DNA of 64,000 nucleotides from Rhynchopus sp. YZ270_cl-10 (taxonomy: Eukaryota > Euglenozoa > Diplonemea > Diplonemida > Diplonemidae): the NCBI GenBank assembly GCA_964035575.1, contig OZ037848.1, positions 1,302,001 to 1,366,000 on the forward strand, in the 5' to 3' direction. Both the position numbers and the translations under genes were made by a program. Positions 1 through 10,659 of the stretch are shown here, piece after piece (positions within the stretch are counted from its first letter, which is position 1; every line of letters begins with the position of its first letter). The notes beneath the pieces were generated by a model, which saw only the letters and a program-made list of their open reading frames with translations, searched no databases and was not told where the DNA came from.

Positions 1-1728
1 TTACAGCACATATTATATTGTGAAAACCCAGAGGGTTTTTGTTTGTACAAAAACTTTTAATGAGTTTACTCTGATACGTTATTTTTTAAAAAAATTATTT
101 TCTAAAAAAATACATTTTAGAGGTATCGAGTGGATGCTGTGCTGTTAAGCAAACGCAAAATGCCTCGAAAATTATGTCAACTAAATCCTCCTTTTTCTAC
201 TCAAAAGGATTGGGATAGTGTCTAGAGAGGTCTTGAGCTGAATACGGTTATGCCTTGGCTATGCAGATGGCCATGTAACTGTCGCCTCCCGTTTTATTGT
301 AGGTAGTTAGTTTTAAGCACAATTTACTTTCGATGTTTGTTTCTGCTTTTTTTTTTCTCGTGTTGCAGAATTTTACGTTACTAAAAAGGGTATTTTTTTT
401 TTTATCATTTACTTACTGTAGAAGGGCTAGGCACAGAGAGGTTGAGGTTCATCTTATAAACCTTTTTTTTTTACTGTTATACCATTTCTCATAGAGGCCT
501 CCTAAATAGTGTTTCCCCCCTTCTCATCACCTCTTGTATTTATATACACTGTCACGAGCGGGCTGTGTGTGTCAAGTCAACTTCATTTATTATCATTTTT
601 TTTTACTTGATATTCACTCACTTTAGCACTGCCCGAGGCAGTGTGGCTGCTCTTGTTTTGTTCTATTTTATTATTTTTTTTTTGGAACCAAAGTTCCCGA
701 ACCGTATTTTCATTTTACTTTTAAAATCAAGAAACCATGTGAAACTATCTGTCTGGCAAATACATTCAAACAGATTATCATTTTATTATATTTTTTTTCG
801 TTTTTTTCAACCTTTTTTTGGCCCTTTTCTGATTTATCTGGCCCGCTGTGCCGGTATATTCTTGCTTATTATGTATTGTTTTTTTTTCCATATTTCCTTT
901 CCCCCCTTCCCCTCCCCTCTTTGTTCTGCACCACAGGTTTGTTTGAAAGTGCTGGGAGCAGTCATGAGTAAAGCATAACCTGGTGTACACCCCTACCCAC
1001 CTTCCCCTCCGTGCTGTATCTTGTAAACAGCGCACTCACCACCCCCATCCACATACTCCCTTTTCTGAATAGGGTACTATACTGTTTTTTTGGCATTTTT
1101 TTCCTTAAATGTGTGTGTTTTTTTGTTTCATGTTTCAACATTTTTTTCTCTCTTTTCCATCGCGTTGATTAACTCTCAAGAAGTTCATCGTACCGAAAAA
1201 CTTTTTTCTAAGGTACCCTAGACTACAGTCGCGAGGTATATTATTCTTACAACTCTTCCCTCTCTTCCCCTGTGATTTGATGACTTTCCTCAGTTGTATT
1301 TGCGATTTTTTTTTTTCGCAAAGATTCAAACCATGGTTTATTTTACCGCGATTTTTTTGGAAATTTTTTGGACCGTTTTATATGGCCCCAGAAGAATCGT
1401 AAAAAGTACCAAAATACAGACCAAACTATTTCGGTCCAATTATTTCCCAAAAAACCTGGTTTTTTTTTGTGATACAGATGACCTACGGGGAGTACGTAAT
1501 CGTGTTTTCCATTTTGGAAAGCATCTGAAATTTCTTTAGAAAAAAAAAGAAGGGAAAAAAAAAATCTGTTGTTTTCTAAGCTCTCATACAACTCTGTCAA
1601 GTTGGGGTGAAAAACACACACCCAAACGAACCCAGTTCACTTGAGTGTGTTTTTTTTTTAAAAATGCCCCACCTTGTTTTTATGATGAAACGCTGTAGAG
1701 GCTAAACCAACTTTTTCAAACAAAAAAA
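1..1728. other. AT-rich non-coding stretch
   Basis: I see no gene here. The sequence is T-rich with long T and A runs, and the short open frames consist of low-complexity Phe/Lys/Ile codons. Bases 427-472 carry a copy of the dispersed CACGAGAGGC/TTCATCTT repeat described at 53801-53840. A related motif (CACGAG followed by GGGCTGTGTG) lies near 551-590 and recurs near 11359. Confidence 0.6.
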
Positions 1729-2231
1729 CACGGGTCGGGAAAGATCTTTTTTTTTTTTTTTTTTTTCGAGAAAAAAAATCCTCTTCTCCCGAAAAAAAAA
1801 AAAAAAAAAAGATTTTTGGGAGAAAAAAAAAAAGAGAAAAGATTTGAAAATCCTGGGAAAATCCTGAAAAAATCCTGAAAAATCCTGGAAAAATCCATGA
1901 AATTTCATGAAAAATCTCGAGATCTTGAGAAATCTTTGAAAAAAAAAAAAAAGATTTTCAAAATCTTTTTTTTTTTTTTTCCCAAAAAGATTTTTCAAAA
2001 TCCCAAAAATCTTTTTTATCTTTTTTTTGAGAAAAAAAAGATTTTCAAGATCTTTTTCATCTTTTTTTCTCTTTTTTTCCTTTTTTTTTCAGGATTTTTC
2101 AAAGATCTCAAAGATCTCGAGAGATCCTGAAAAAAAAAGACAAAAATCCTGAAAATCTTGATTTTTTTTTTTTTTCTCCCGAGATTCTCGAAAAAAGACA
2201 AAAAAAGACAAAAGATCTTTCCCGACCCGTG
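1729..2231. mobile_element. 503-bp TIR element with purine/pyrimidine-tract interior
   Basis: The ends are perfect inverted repeats of 22 bp, beginning CACGGGTCGGGAAAG at 1729 and ending CTTTCCCGACCCGTG at 2231. The interior is almost entirely A and T runs broken by repeated short words (AATCCTG, AAGATCTT, CTCGAG) and small palindromes such as ATGAAATTTCAT. There is no coding capacity; the Lys/Phe frames on both strands are composition artefacts. It is probably a non-autonomous DNA element or foldback repeat. I did not identify a superfamily or a clear target duplication. Confidence 0.7.
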
Positions 2232-2263
<32 letters not shown>

Positions 2264-2873
2264 ATACCCTGAGAAAACGAAGGTTTTCGTTCCCCGCCCA
2301 AGCACATTGCTTGATTCTGAGCATTTATTATTATTGTGTTTTCATCCGGATGGCTGGCGTGGGCAGTCTGCCTGCATCAACAACCAACTTTGTTATTTTT
2401 TAAAAATCTCTCCTTTCCCCCCTCAAATTTTAGACAGGGTTTGGGTGCAAGTGCCCATCCCCCACCACCCCCTCCCTTCTCTGTTCGCACCCCTCACAAA
2501 GCAAAAATATCAAAAAAAAAAAAAAAAGCTTCATGACACCCCATTCGAACACCCCACCCAACCCTCATGTCACCAAAGCAAACAAACAAAACAAACAAAC
2601 ACCAAAAAAAAAAAAATAACGAGGATTTGTGGATGTGGCAGTACACTATTTCCAACAAATTTATCAAAAAAAAACAAATACCAATTATTTTAACATTTTT
2701 ACCATTTTGTTTATTTCTTTTTTTTAATCCGATGCTGGATCGCGTTTTATTACATTTTTTTCTTTTGCACAAAAGCCTTTCTTTTCGATACGAGAAGAGA
2801 GTCTGTGCGAATTGTTTTTTTTTTCTTCTTCTTCTTTTTTGCGATAACCTTTTTCACGGTGAGACAAGAAGAT

Positions 2874-2976
2874 CTACAGTAACACAACAAACATACGATT
2901 GGAGTATAAAAAAAAACTAAGGTGGAGGTTTACTCTGAGGGTTTTTACTCCACCAATGTTTGTTGTGTTCCTGTAG
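2874..2976. mobile_element. 103-bp MITE-like inverted-repeat element
   Basis: The left end CTACAGTAACACAACAAACA is mirrored at the right end by TGTTTGTTGTGTTCCTGTAG, giving 21-bp inverted repeats with one mismatch. The interior contains a second inverted repeat (GGTGGAG and CTCCACC). It has no coding capacity. A target duplication was not evident. Confidence 0.65.
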
Positions 2977-3316
2977 AAATGTCACCTAGTCTTTTTGAAG
3001 TGATGGGGTGATAGGTTACCGTAGTAATAATAACGCCCAAATGCCAAGCAAACAAAAAAAAAAAATAATCTATGACAAGAGTTCAACAAAACAAGCTAGC
3101 GACAGGGACACAATAACAAAGGGAAAAAAAAAGAAGGAAATAAGAGAGACGGGAACGAAAAAAAAAAAAGAATCATAGATTCCATTGGTAAGGATGATCT
3201 GCATCTATATCTTTGAAATCTAGTTTTTTTTTGCCTTCGGCCCTGCTTCAGGCGAAATTGTGTAAAAAAAAAAAAAAAATCAGACCCCGAAGGGAAAGGG
3301 TTATTTGCCTATGTAA

Positions 3317-3427
3317 CATGGATGGCACCCGGTAACGGGTTACCAAACCCTTGTAATACCCGGCAATGAATCTGGCATTTGCAAAACCTGGTAATACACG
3401 ATTCCCTGTTAACGGGTGTCATCCATG
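3317..3427. mobile_element. 111-bp MITE-like inverted-repeat element
   Basis: The ends CATGGATGGCACCCGGTAAC and GTTAACGGGTGTCATCCATG are imperfect inverted repeats of about 22 bp. The interior has several GGTAATAC/GGTTACC-type words. Non-coding. Confidence 0.65.
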
Positions 3428-3710
3428 ATAGATCAAAAAAAGTGTGGTGAAGATAGCCTTTGCAGTTTGTCGGGGTTCTAGTTTTTTTTTAAAAATGATT
3501 TCCCGCTGAAAATTCCTTCTTCTCTTTTTAATATGGTTGTGTTCTCTGCTAATTTGTCTCTCCCTTTTGAATTCTTTGAAACACTGGCTTGTTGTTACAC
3601 AAAACTAACAGCAATTAGGTGTTCTAACGCACGGTGCCCTCTGAAAAACGTTGGCGGATATTTTTGAAAATTTGTTCTCTTTTTTTCCTCTTCTTTTATG
3701 CAATCTTTGT

Positions 3711-3935
3711 TGCTTTCATCTGGATGGCTGATATTGTGGGTCAGTCGGAGGTGCCTGCATCAACAACTACCATTTGTGTTGCACATCTTTTGTAGGCTGC
3801 AGGGTACTTTGTGCTTTCATCCGGATGGCTGGCATCGTACAGTGGGTCAGTCGGAGGTGCCTGCATCAACAACTACCATTTTTTGTTTATGAGGTGACAA
3901 AGCATGAGAGAGGCTGAGGCTCATCTCTAAACTTT
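3711..3935 (+). repeat. Two GGATGGCT...GGTGCCTGCATC repeats followed by a CACGAGAGGC-type repeat
   Basis: The block TTTCATCYGGATGGCTG...GTGGGTCAGTCGGAGGTGCC, continuing TGCATCAACAACTACCATT, occurs twice in tandem (3711-3775 and 3814-3882), with a more diverged copy at 2336-2390. It is followed directly by a variant of the CACGAGAGGC/TTCATCTT repeat and a T run. Related GTGCCTGCRTC words occur near 4900, 12312, 14728, 15409, 19077, 30199 and 60556, often close to a copy of the second motif. This suggests a composite dispersed element. Its class is unknown to me. Confidence 0.6.
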
Positions 3936-4946
3936 TTTTTTTCTCTTTTTTTCCGTCACCATTGATTTGAGTACTGCAAAATAAATAAAACACCAAAAAA
4001 AACAAAGCAAACCATTATCTGCGTTTCTTCGTCTTCTTCTTCTTCTTCTTCCTCCTCCTCCTTTTCTCAAATTTCCTTTTATTGTGCAATCTTTGAAAGA
4101 AGTGTCTCCCTTCCCCACACCTTTCAAATTATTGTTTTTTTTTTGTTGTTTTTTTTTTATACCTTTTCCCACTCTTGCGAAATACCCCCCCTTCAACCCA
4201 CCACCATCACCACCAACCAAATGTCATTAATCTCAAATGACTTTATTTATTTTTTTGTATTGATCTCGTAACCTCTACAACCTCTATTACGGCAAGCCAG
4301 ATGAGGGGACTTCTAGTATGTGGTAGTAGGGTGATCTTTTTACTTTTTTTCTGAAAAAAAAAAGGGTTGGGAACATTTTTTTTGTATCCCCTCTCCCTAT
4401 CAATTTCAAGGCATATGTTGAAATGCTTTTTTTTTTTCTGATTCTTTTTACTATTGATCTGCTGTTTTTGGGTGTCTTCTATATCTTACTAGCTAGGGGG
4501 GGTTTTCTTTAAAAAAAATTTTTTTGTGTGTGTTTGTCGGGCTACCAAAAAAGCCATTTTCCCTCTCAGCTAGTTGTGTTGGTTACACTGTCGCAGAAGA
4601 CAGTCATACATCTTTCTCTCTCCATTTCTTGTATTTCATGCATCAGGTTTATATCTTGTGAGGCGTTTTTTTGCACTCTATTTTTTTTTTTTTTTTTGAA
4701 AAAAAAAAAAAAAAGAAAAAAAGGTTTCCCACATATTTTACATTCTGTACTTACTACAGTTCACTGTCTGGGGAGGTTGTTCCTTGAGGGAGGTTGGTGT
4801 CGCATTTTTTTTCAAGGTAGCTAAGATGACCCAAAGCACGAGAGGCTTAGGGTCATCTTATAAACCGTTCTAGTTTTTCCCCCGATAACCCGCGGGGTGT
4901 CAGTGCCTGCGTCCCAGAGGTGTACACTATTGACTTCACTTTTCCC

Positions 4947-5058
4947 AACCCAACGGTGCTCCACAACACCACGACCCAACAGGAGAGATGGTGTGTGGAA
5001 GCGTCAACTCATCAACCAACAAGAAGGGGGGGGTGAGGGAACGACAAGTGACACTTTA
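4947..5058 (+). repeat. About 112-bp dispersed repeat, copy 1
   Basis: It contains CAACGGTG, CCAACAGG.GAGA, GAAGCGTCAA, AAGAAGGGGGGG and GAGGGAACG.CAAGTG in the same order and spacing as bases 12550-12660. It is non-coding and probably an old dispersed repeat. Confidence 0.6.
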
Positions 5059-5629
5059 CCTTGCTACTCACTGTTCTTTTGGGTAGCAGTGAGGGAAAGA
5101 CATTTTCAAGGGGAGGGGGGGGGTTTTTTTTTTTGCTCAAAAAAAAAAGAATGCACATCGCTGCCTCATGAACACCCCTGGACAATAAAAAGGTGAACTT
5201 TGTGTCTTACAGCGAACCACGGGGGGGGTGGTGTAGTTTCTGTTCTACCGAGACAGAGGAGGGTGGTTGCTCATCGGTGTTCTACACAAAAATACGAACC
5301 ACCCCCTTTTTTTTATCAAAAAAAAAAAAAAAAAACCGACCTTTGAAAGCGATACTCTGTCTCGTATGACAGCCAACGCTGATCCAACATATTGCAAACA
5401 AGAAAAAAATAAAACGAACTTCAGGGAAAAAGAAATGTCCCAAGCAGTGAAAAACAAAATCCTTTTATTCGTGACCTGCCCCCGGCACACCTTAAACTGT
5501 TGTCGTGGGTGGGACTACAAACCATGTTAACCTTTGCATCAATTTTAAAAAAAAAGGAAAAGTGGAGCATGCTCAGATGTCCGCACTAATCCAAAAAAAA
5601 AAATCCAATAATTCAAAAAAAAAAATAAT

Positions 5630-5682
5630 AGTGGAGCACACTCTAGGGTGGCTACACTAATACAACCAAGTTTTCAAAAAAA
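5630..5682 (+). repeat. AGTGGAGCAC...CAAGTTTTC dispersed repeat (family entry)
   Basis: The 50-bp unit reads AGTGGAGCACACTCTAGGGT followed by GGCTACACTAATACAACC and AAGTTTTCAAAA. A nearly identical copy is at 18000-18050, and one on the minus strand is at 63451-63505. Diverged copies lie at 5561-5600, 22257-22306, 54540-54592, 56856-56910 and 57111-57165. AGTG.AGC and GCT.CACT inside it can pair as a hairpin, and all copies abut A runs. Several lie within about 400 bp 3' of a gene (stops at 17862, 22129, 56481 and 63382). Confidence 0.75.
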
Positions 5683-5913
5683 GAAGCTGCCCACACAGCG
5701 GAAACGCTGTGAGCTTTTTTTGTTTTTTTTCCCCTCTTTTTTCTCTGTATTTTCTGTGATCACAACAACGGGACTTATTTTTCCGGCCCTTATGACATTT
5801 GTATTTTTGTGTCTTTTGTCCCGCGATTGTCTTCATGTCAGCTTTTTTTTTTTTTTTTATCCACGCGCGTGAAGCTTTATTTTCCTCGCCCACCCAAAAG
5901 TACGTGGAGGGGT

Positions 5914-5966
5914 GTGAAAATAAAATTTTTATTTTCACCCTGTGAAAATAAAATTTTTATTTTCAC
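5914..5966. repeat. Two adjacent 25-bp perfect palindromes
   Basis: GTGAAAATAAAA-T-TTTTATTTTCAC occurs at 5914-5938 and again at 5942-5966, separated by three bases. Each copy is self-complementary except for the central base, and a third partial arm (TTTTTTTTCACC) follows. It could form a cruciform or be the remnant of a foldback element. Confidence 0.8.
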
Positions 5967-6530
5967 CGTTTTTTTTCACCCGTCTTACAGTAAGCCCCCA
6001 AACACCCCCAAACTCACCCTATTTTTTTTGAGTTTTTTTTTTTCCCCCCAGGGTATCTGGACTGGGGTGGGGGGACGGGGCGTGCATGGTGGTAGCTACA
6101 AACTTGTTGGAGTAGCCCTCAAGCTATGTCAGCGGAGGTAATACATTTTAGGGTAAATTGCGATAGCACGTACAAAAAGTGTGCGTGTTATCGCGAACAA
6201 AAACGTACGTGTTTTCCCCGGGTACCCAGTACCAGTACCCCCAATGACATAACGAAGTATCGCTTGAAAGTATCGTTCAATAACCTTGGGTGTGCAGGTG
6301 AAGTAGGACACACAAGGTATATCAAACAATAAATCAATCAGATAAACGTTACATCATTGTAAAATTGTTGGCACCGCCCCCCTGTCTTCGTATTTAGTAC
6401 GTCGACAGGCCAAACAGCGTTGGGCTCAGAAGAAGCGGTGCAAGACACTGGAGATCCACACTACAGGTCTCACACGACACTTGGGCGGGCTCGGAAAATA
6501 AAGCTTCACACTTATGGATAAAATTATGTC

Positions 6531-6673
6531 TTGGAGTAGAAAATAAGCGTTTTTTCCACCTCGTTGGTGTTTTCAACCCTCGTGACTTTAATTCACTCGC
6601 TTCGCTCGTGAATTAAAGTAACTCGGGTTGAAAACACCAACTCGGTGAAAAAAACGACTTATTTTCACTCCAA
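6531..6673. mobile_element. 143-bp foldback (hairpin) element
   Basis: The left arm runs from TTGGAGTAGAAAATAAGCG to CTTTAATTCACTCGC. It is mirrored by the right arm from GCTCGTGAATTAAAG to CGACTTATTTTCACTCCAA, with a loop of a few bases (TTC) near 6601. Arms of about 68 bp pair with only a few mismatches and a small indel. It is non-coding and best read as a snap-back MITE. Confidence 0.75.
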
Positions 6674-6891
6674 TAAATAGCTATTTTTTTGCAGTTTGCT
6701 TCAGCGCCTACATCAGTAGAGGTGTTGGTGATGCTTTCAACTGATCACACATATTTCCCCCCATTTTTTTTCTCTCTCCCTTCTTTTGCTCAAAAAAACA
6801 CCTCCCAAAAACAAACATCTTAAGCTTCCCCCCCCTTCTCCCCTGGCTACTTCAGGATAGTTTCCTTAAGCCGGGGTGTGATTTTTTTTTT

Positions 6892-7019
6892 GCACACACG
6901 AAGTGTGATTGGAAACTAAACATATTTAAAACCAACGATAGATCTGTCTTTACGCTTTTTCCTTTTGAATCCTCCCCCTCATCCATTATCATGTGCGTCA
7001 TAGGCAAAGAGCCTAAATG
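6892..7019 (+). repeat. A1 terminal repeat of the split-direct-repeat element
   Basis: These 128 bp start GCACACACGAAGTGTGATTG and end AGAGCCTAAATG. They recur without visible change at 10737-10864. The following 17 bases (GCTGCGGTCAACGAAAA) also begin both B repeats, so A and B meet at a shared core. That is expected if circular intermediates recombine there. Confidence 0.85.
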
Positions 7020-7063
7020 GCTGCGGTCAACGAAAATTTTTTTAACTTCGTTACCGAATAAAT

Positions 7064-8968
7064 ATGGCACGGAGGAGTAGGACTCGTGCGCGGGGTGGCA
7101 GGGGACGAGGAGGAGCACGGGTTGCCGTCGTGCAGTGCGTCGCAGGAGCAGTTGGGCCCTCGCTGACGCACCCTCCGCTGCAGTGTGGCTTGAGGCCCTG
7201 TGTGTGGGTACGACGCTGGAGAAGAGCGCGTGCACCACCATTGCGTCCTGCTTTCCCGACATTCGGAGCGCCGCCGAAGATGTACGCGCCTCCACCACCG
7301 CCCGCGCTCCCGAGGAGGACGGAGGAGGACGATGGGCCTGATGTTGTGCTCCTGTACGGGGAGGCAACGATTGTTTTGGATCGCCGCTTTGTGTCTGCTC
7401 CCGCCGAACGCGCTGAGGGGGAGCTGGCGGAGATCTCCCGTGCTAGGTTGGACCTGGATGCCCTAACGGCGATGGACTCTCAAGGTCTTCTGACAGGAGT
7501 CCTCGACGTGATCCGGTCCCCCGAAGCCTTCACGGCAGCCCTCACCGAGGAGGGCCGAAAAGTCCTGGAGTCGTCAGTCCCGGTAAAGAGAGGGACTTCC
7601 AGGCATATGCTGCGCCACTGGGGGAAGCTGCAGAAGTGGGGTGTGATGTCTCGGTCTGGCGAGCAGAAGGTGATACTTCCCGCCTTCACCGTGCCGAAGA
7701 AGGTGCGGGGACTGAGGCTGGTCTGCGACGGTCGGAAGCTGAACCGCCTGATGCGTGACCCCCCTCCCATGTATCTACCTTCCATACATAAGGTAGTGAA
7801 GAGGTTTCTGGACAGTGCGTACGTGGTGCAAGCTGATGGGCGGAGCTGGTTTTACCAGTTTCCGCTGGCAGATGGTGTGGACGATTTCTTTGGAGTGAAC
7901 CTGGCAGGTGCACGCGGACCCTTTGTGAGGGCAAAGCTCAACGTGCTGTGCATGGGGTGGAGTTGGGCGCCGTGCATCGCGCACCGCTCGGCTATGGTGT
8001 TGCTGCCAGAGGATGAAGGGATACCTTGGGTGGACAACTTCTTTGTCGTGGGCAATACCTTGCAGGAGGCAGAGAGGCGCTACTCTTCGTTCCTCCGACG
8101 CGCTGAACGTGTCGGTGCCGAGCTGAATGACGACGAGGGAGAGGGAGTGCCTAGGACGAACTTTTGCGCTTTGGGCCTGGAGTTTGACTTGGCGAGTTCC
8201 CCAAGACGGTACCGTGCTGCCCCTGACTGGATTGGGAAGTGTGTGGAATCCCCCGTTCTCAGTGCGGTGTTGAAAGACGACTGCACTGCCCGGGATTTCT
8301 ACAAAGTATTGGGAGGTTTCGTGTGGTTTTTGTATTGTACCAAACGGAATTTGTGTTATTACCGTGATTCTCTTTCTTTTCTGCGGCGTACCGCGTCTTT
8401 ACTTGCTATTGACCCACAAAAGTGGGATGTTCAACTTTTTATCCCCCCATCTGTTATCTCAGAATTCACAGGCATAGTGTCTGTGATGCGTTGTAATGAC
8501 TGGATTGTAGACCAACCAGAGAGACCCACCGTGGTGACTTGGTCAGATGCCTCGGACCGCGAGTGGGCTGCTTTAATAGAATCTGAGTTTTTCGAACCTG
8601 TTGTTCAGGGTGTGTTTCCAGATCCTGAGAAACATCACATATACCTGAAAGAGCTATACGCTGCTTGGCTAGCCGTTCGGTTAGCGGCCGCAAACCACCC
8701 TAATCATGAAGTGTCTCTTCAGGTCGACAACGCCGCTGCAGTGGCAGCTATAAACAAAGGTCACAGCAAGAATTATCTAGCTAACGAGCTGCTGTGTGCG
8801 ATTTTTGACACTGCAAAGACAGCAAACATGTGTGTATCCGCCACGTGGGTGGACACTTTAAGTCAACGTGCTGACGAGTTCACTCGCGGGACGGTGGCCC
8901 CCACGATGGTGTCACTCCCCCCTGTGCTCAAAGAATACGAGAGTGTGGAGGCAATGTTTTGTCAATAA
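7064..8968 (+). CDS. Reverse transcriptase-RNase H polyprotein of the DIRS-order element
   Basis: The frame is 634 residues from an ATG 44 bp after A1. The N-terminal 150 residues are Arg/Pro/Ala-rich and unassigned. Residues of about 180-370 are reverse transcriptase: LPAFTVPKKVRGLRLVCDGR is the typical fingers block, followed by the PSIHKVVKRFLDSAYVVQAD and WSWAPCIAHR blocks. Residues of about 470-625 are RNase H, with TWSDAS, KELYAAW, QVDNAAAVAAINKGHS and ADEFTR blocks in the order seen in DIRS-like elements. The RNase H follows the RT directly, as in that order. GC content is well above the flanks. Confidence 0.8.
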   Translation: MARRSRTRARGGRGRGGARVAVVQCVAGAVGPSLTHPPLQCGLRPCVWVRRWRRARAPPLRPAFPTFGAPPKMYAPPPPPALPRRTEEDDGPDVVLLYGEATIVLDRRFVSAPAERAEGELAEISRARLDLDALTAMDSQGLLTGVLDVIRSPEAFTAALTEEGRKVLESSVPVKRGTSRHMLRHWGKLQKWGVMSRSGEQKVILPAFTVPKKVRGLRLVCDGRKLNRLMRDPPPMYLPSIHKVVKRFLDSAYVVQADGRSWFYQFPLADGVDDFFGVNLAGARGPFVRAKLNVLCMGWSWAPCIAHRSAMVLLPEDEGIPWVDNFFVVGNTLQEAERRYSSFLRRAERVGAELNDDEGEGVPRTNFCALGLEFDLASSPRRYRAAPDWIGKCVESPVLSAVLKDDCTARDFYKVLGGFVWFLYCTKRNLCYYRDSLSFLRRTASLLAIDPQKWDVQLFIPPSVISEFTGIVSVMRCNDWIVDQPERPTVVTWSDASDREWAALIESEFFEPVVQGVFPDPEKHHIYLKELYAAWLAVRLAAANHPNHEVSLQVDNAAAVAAINKGHSKNYLANELLCAIFDTAKTANMCVSATWVDTLSQRADEFTRGTVAPTMVSLPPVLKEYESVEAMFCQ

Positions 8969-8982
8969 TTGTTTTGTTTGTT

Positions 8983-9990
8983 ATGGCGCGTGCTGGCTTT
9001 GCTCAGTGCCCCATGAGTTTTTATATTTTTCCCCTGCCCACGGGGCGACGAAGGGATGTTTATTGTTCATCAACATTTTATCGCTGGTGCGTGCTGACTC
9101 TGCTTGGTGCCCCATGCATTTTATTTTACCTTCCCGCTCACGGAACGACGAAGGGTTTTGTTATTGTTATCATTTTCTCGCTTGGAGCGTGCTGACTCTG
9201 CTTGGTGCCCCTTGTGCTTTTTACTTTTTCCCCTGAAGGGGTGTCAATGTTCATCAACACTTTATCGCTGGTGCGTGCTGACTCTGCTTGGTGCCCCATG
9301 CATTTTATTTTACCTTCCTGCTCGTGGAGCGACGAGGGGGTGTTCCTTGTTCATCAACCTTTTATCGCTGGTGCGTACTGACTCTGCTTAGTGCCCCATG
9401 TACTTTTTACCTTTTCCCCTGAAGGGGTATTTATTGTTCATCAACACTTTATCGCTGGTGCGTGCTGACTCTGCTTGGTGCCCCATGCATTTTATTTTAC
9501 CTTCCCGCTCACGGAGCGACGAAGGGTTTTGTTATTGTTATCATTTTCTCGCTTGGAGCGTGCTGACTCTGCTTGGTGCCCCTTGTGCTTTTTACTTTTT
9601 CCCCTGAAGGGGTGTCAATGTTCATCAACACTTTATCGCTGGTGCGTGCTGACTCTGCTTGGTGCCCCATGCATTTTATTTTACCTTCCCGCTCACGGAG
9701 CGACGAAGGGTTTTGTTATTGTTATCATTTTCTCGCTTGGAGCGTGCTGACTCTGCTTGGTGCCCCTTGTGCTTTTTACTTTTTCCCCTGAAGGGGTGTC
9801 AATGTTCATCAACACTTTATCGCTGGTGCGTGCTGACTCTGCTTGGTGCCCCATGCATTTTATTTTACCTTCCTGCTCGAGGAGCGACGAAGGGGTGTTT
9901 CTTGTTCATCAACATTTCATCGCTGGTGCGTGCTGACTATGCTTAGTGCCCCATGCATTTTATTGTTTGCCTTCCCGCTCACAGTGCGTC
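8983..9990 (+). repeat. Tandem repeats inside the retroelement, unit about 93 bp, higher-order unit about 186 bp
   Basis: The word GTGCTGACTCTGCTTGGTGC occurs about eleven times at 84-98-bp spacing, starting near 9091, 9189, 9275, 9462, 9560, 9646 and onward. Alternate units carry CTTCCCGCTCACGGAGCGAC or CCCCTGAAGGGG hairpins, giving a two-part repeat of 184-187 bp. Two diverged units lie further on, at about 10375 and 10438. Several overlapping frames are open because the repeat lacks stops, but I do not consider them genes. Confidence 0.85.
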
Positions 9991-10659
9991 GTAGGAGTGT
10001 TTAGTGTTTGTTTTATTTTTCATCACCTAGGGTTCAATGGTGGTCTGTGTGGGCCTGTCGCGGGACGACTGGTTTTTCTTTGAGGAGCTTGTCCTCGTAT
10101 TGTGCGTGCGCGTTCTGTTTTCTTGCGTTGTGTACGTGGTATTTTCCTGCCAAGGGCGGGTTGTTCTGATGGCCACGAGCCCCGCTATACGCGGTTGAGG
10201 ACACGTTTTAGTACCACGCCTCCCTGCTTCACGAACGTCCGCTGCCCGGTAGTTTGGAGAGGCGACTCTCGCGGAAGATTGTCGTTTCGGTGGTGGGTCC
10301 GCCCGTGCTGGTTTTTGTAGTCCCTGCTTATCACTGACACCGTTTTCCTATTTTTTGCTCTCCCGTTTGATGGTACTGACTCTGCTTCGTGCACCATGCG
10401 CTTTTATTTTTGTTTGAAATGTGTTCCCCTGTATGGGGTGTGCTGACTATGCTTGGCACTCCTTGCGCTTACGGCCCCCCCTTATCCACTGTCTTCGAGA
10501 CGGCGAATGGATATCAACACGATTTCTTTCTGTGAGTGCTGGCTTGCTCGGTGCTGTGTTTACCGTTTTTCTTTCTTTTCCTACCGTTTCCCCCCTTTTT
10601 TCTTCCCCGTTTAACTCCGTACTATGCTACTATTCCGCTGCGCGGTCCCTTTGGGTCAT

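Larger units (their letters stand above)
2232..6530. other. Repeat-rich non-coding stretch
   Basis: No supported gene. The stretch holds two small inverted-repeat elements (2874-2976, 3317-3427), copies of several dispersed repeats (2336-2390, 3711-3935, 4825-4866, 4900-5058, 5561-5600, 5630-5682), twin palindromes (5914-5966) and a 45-bp hairpin near 6158-6200 built on GCGATAGCACG and CGTGTTATCGC. Homopolymer runs of 10-25 A or T are frequent. Confidence 0.6.

Noticed and set aside
565-978. Phe/Ile-rich 137-codon frame
   Set aside because: Driven by T runs; no domain, no plausible start context and no similarity to a membrane protein pattern beyond hydrophobic composition.
7135-7341. Second small frame overlapping the start of the RT-RNase H frame
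   Set aside because: It looks somewhat protein-like but has no recognisable domain and is too short to support as a separate gene.
8983-9990. CRISPR-like spacing in the retroelement tandem repeats
   Set aside because: The intervening sequences are themselves repeated, the host is eukaryotic, and the array lies inside a retroelement.
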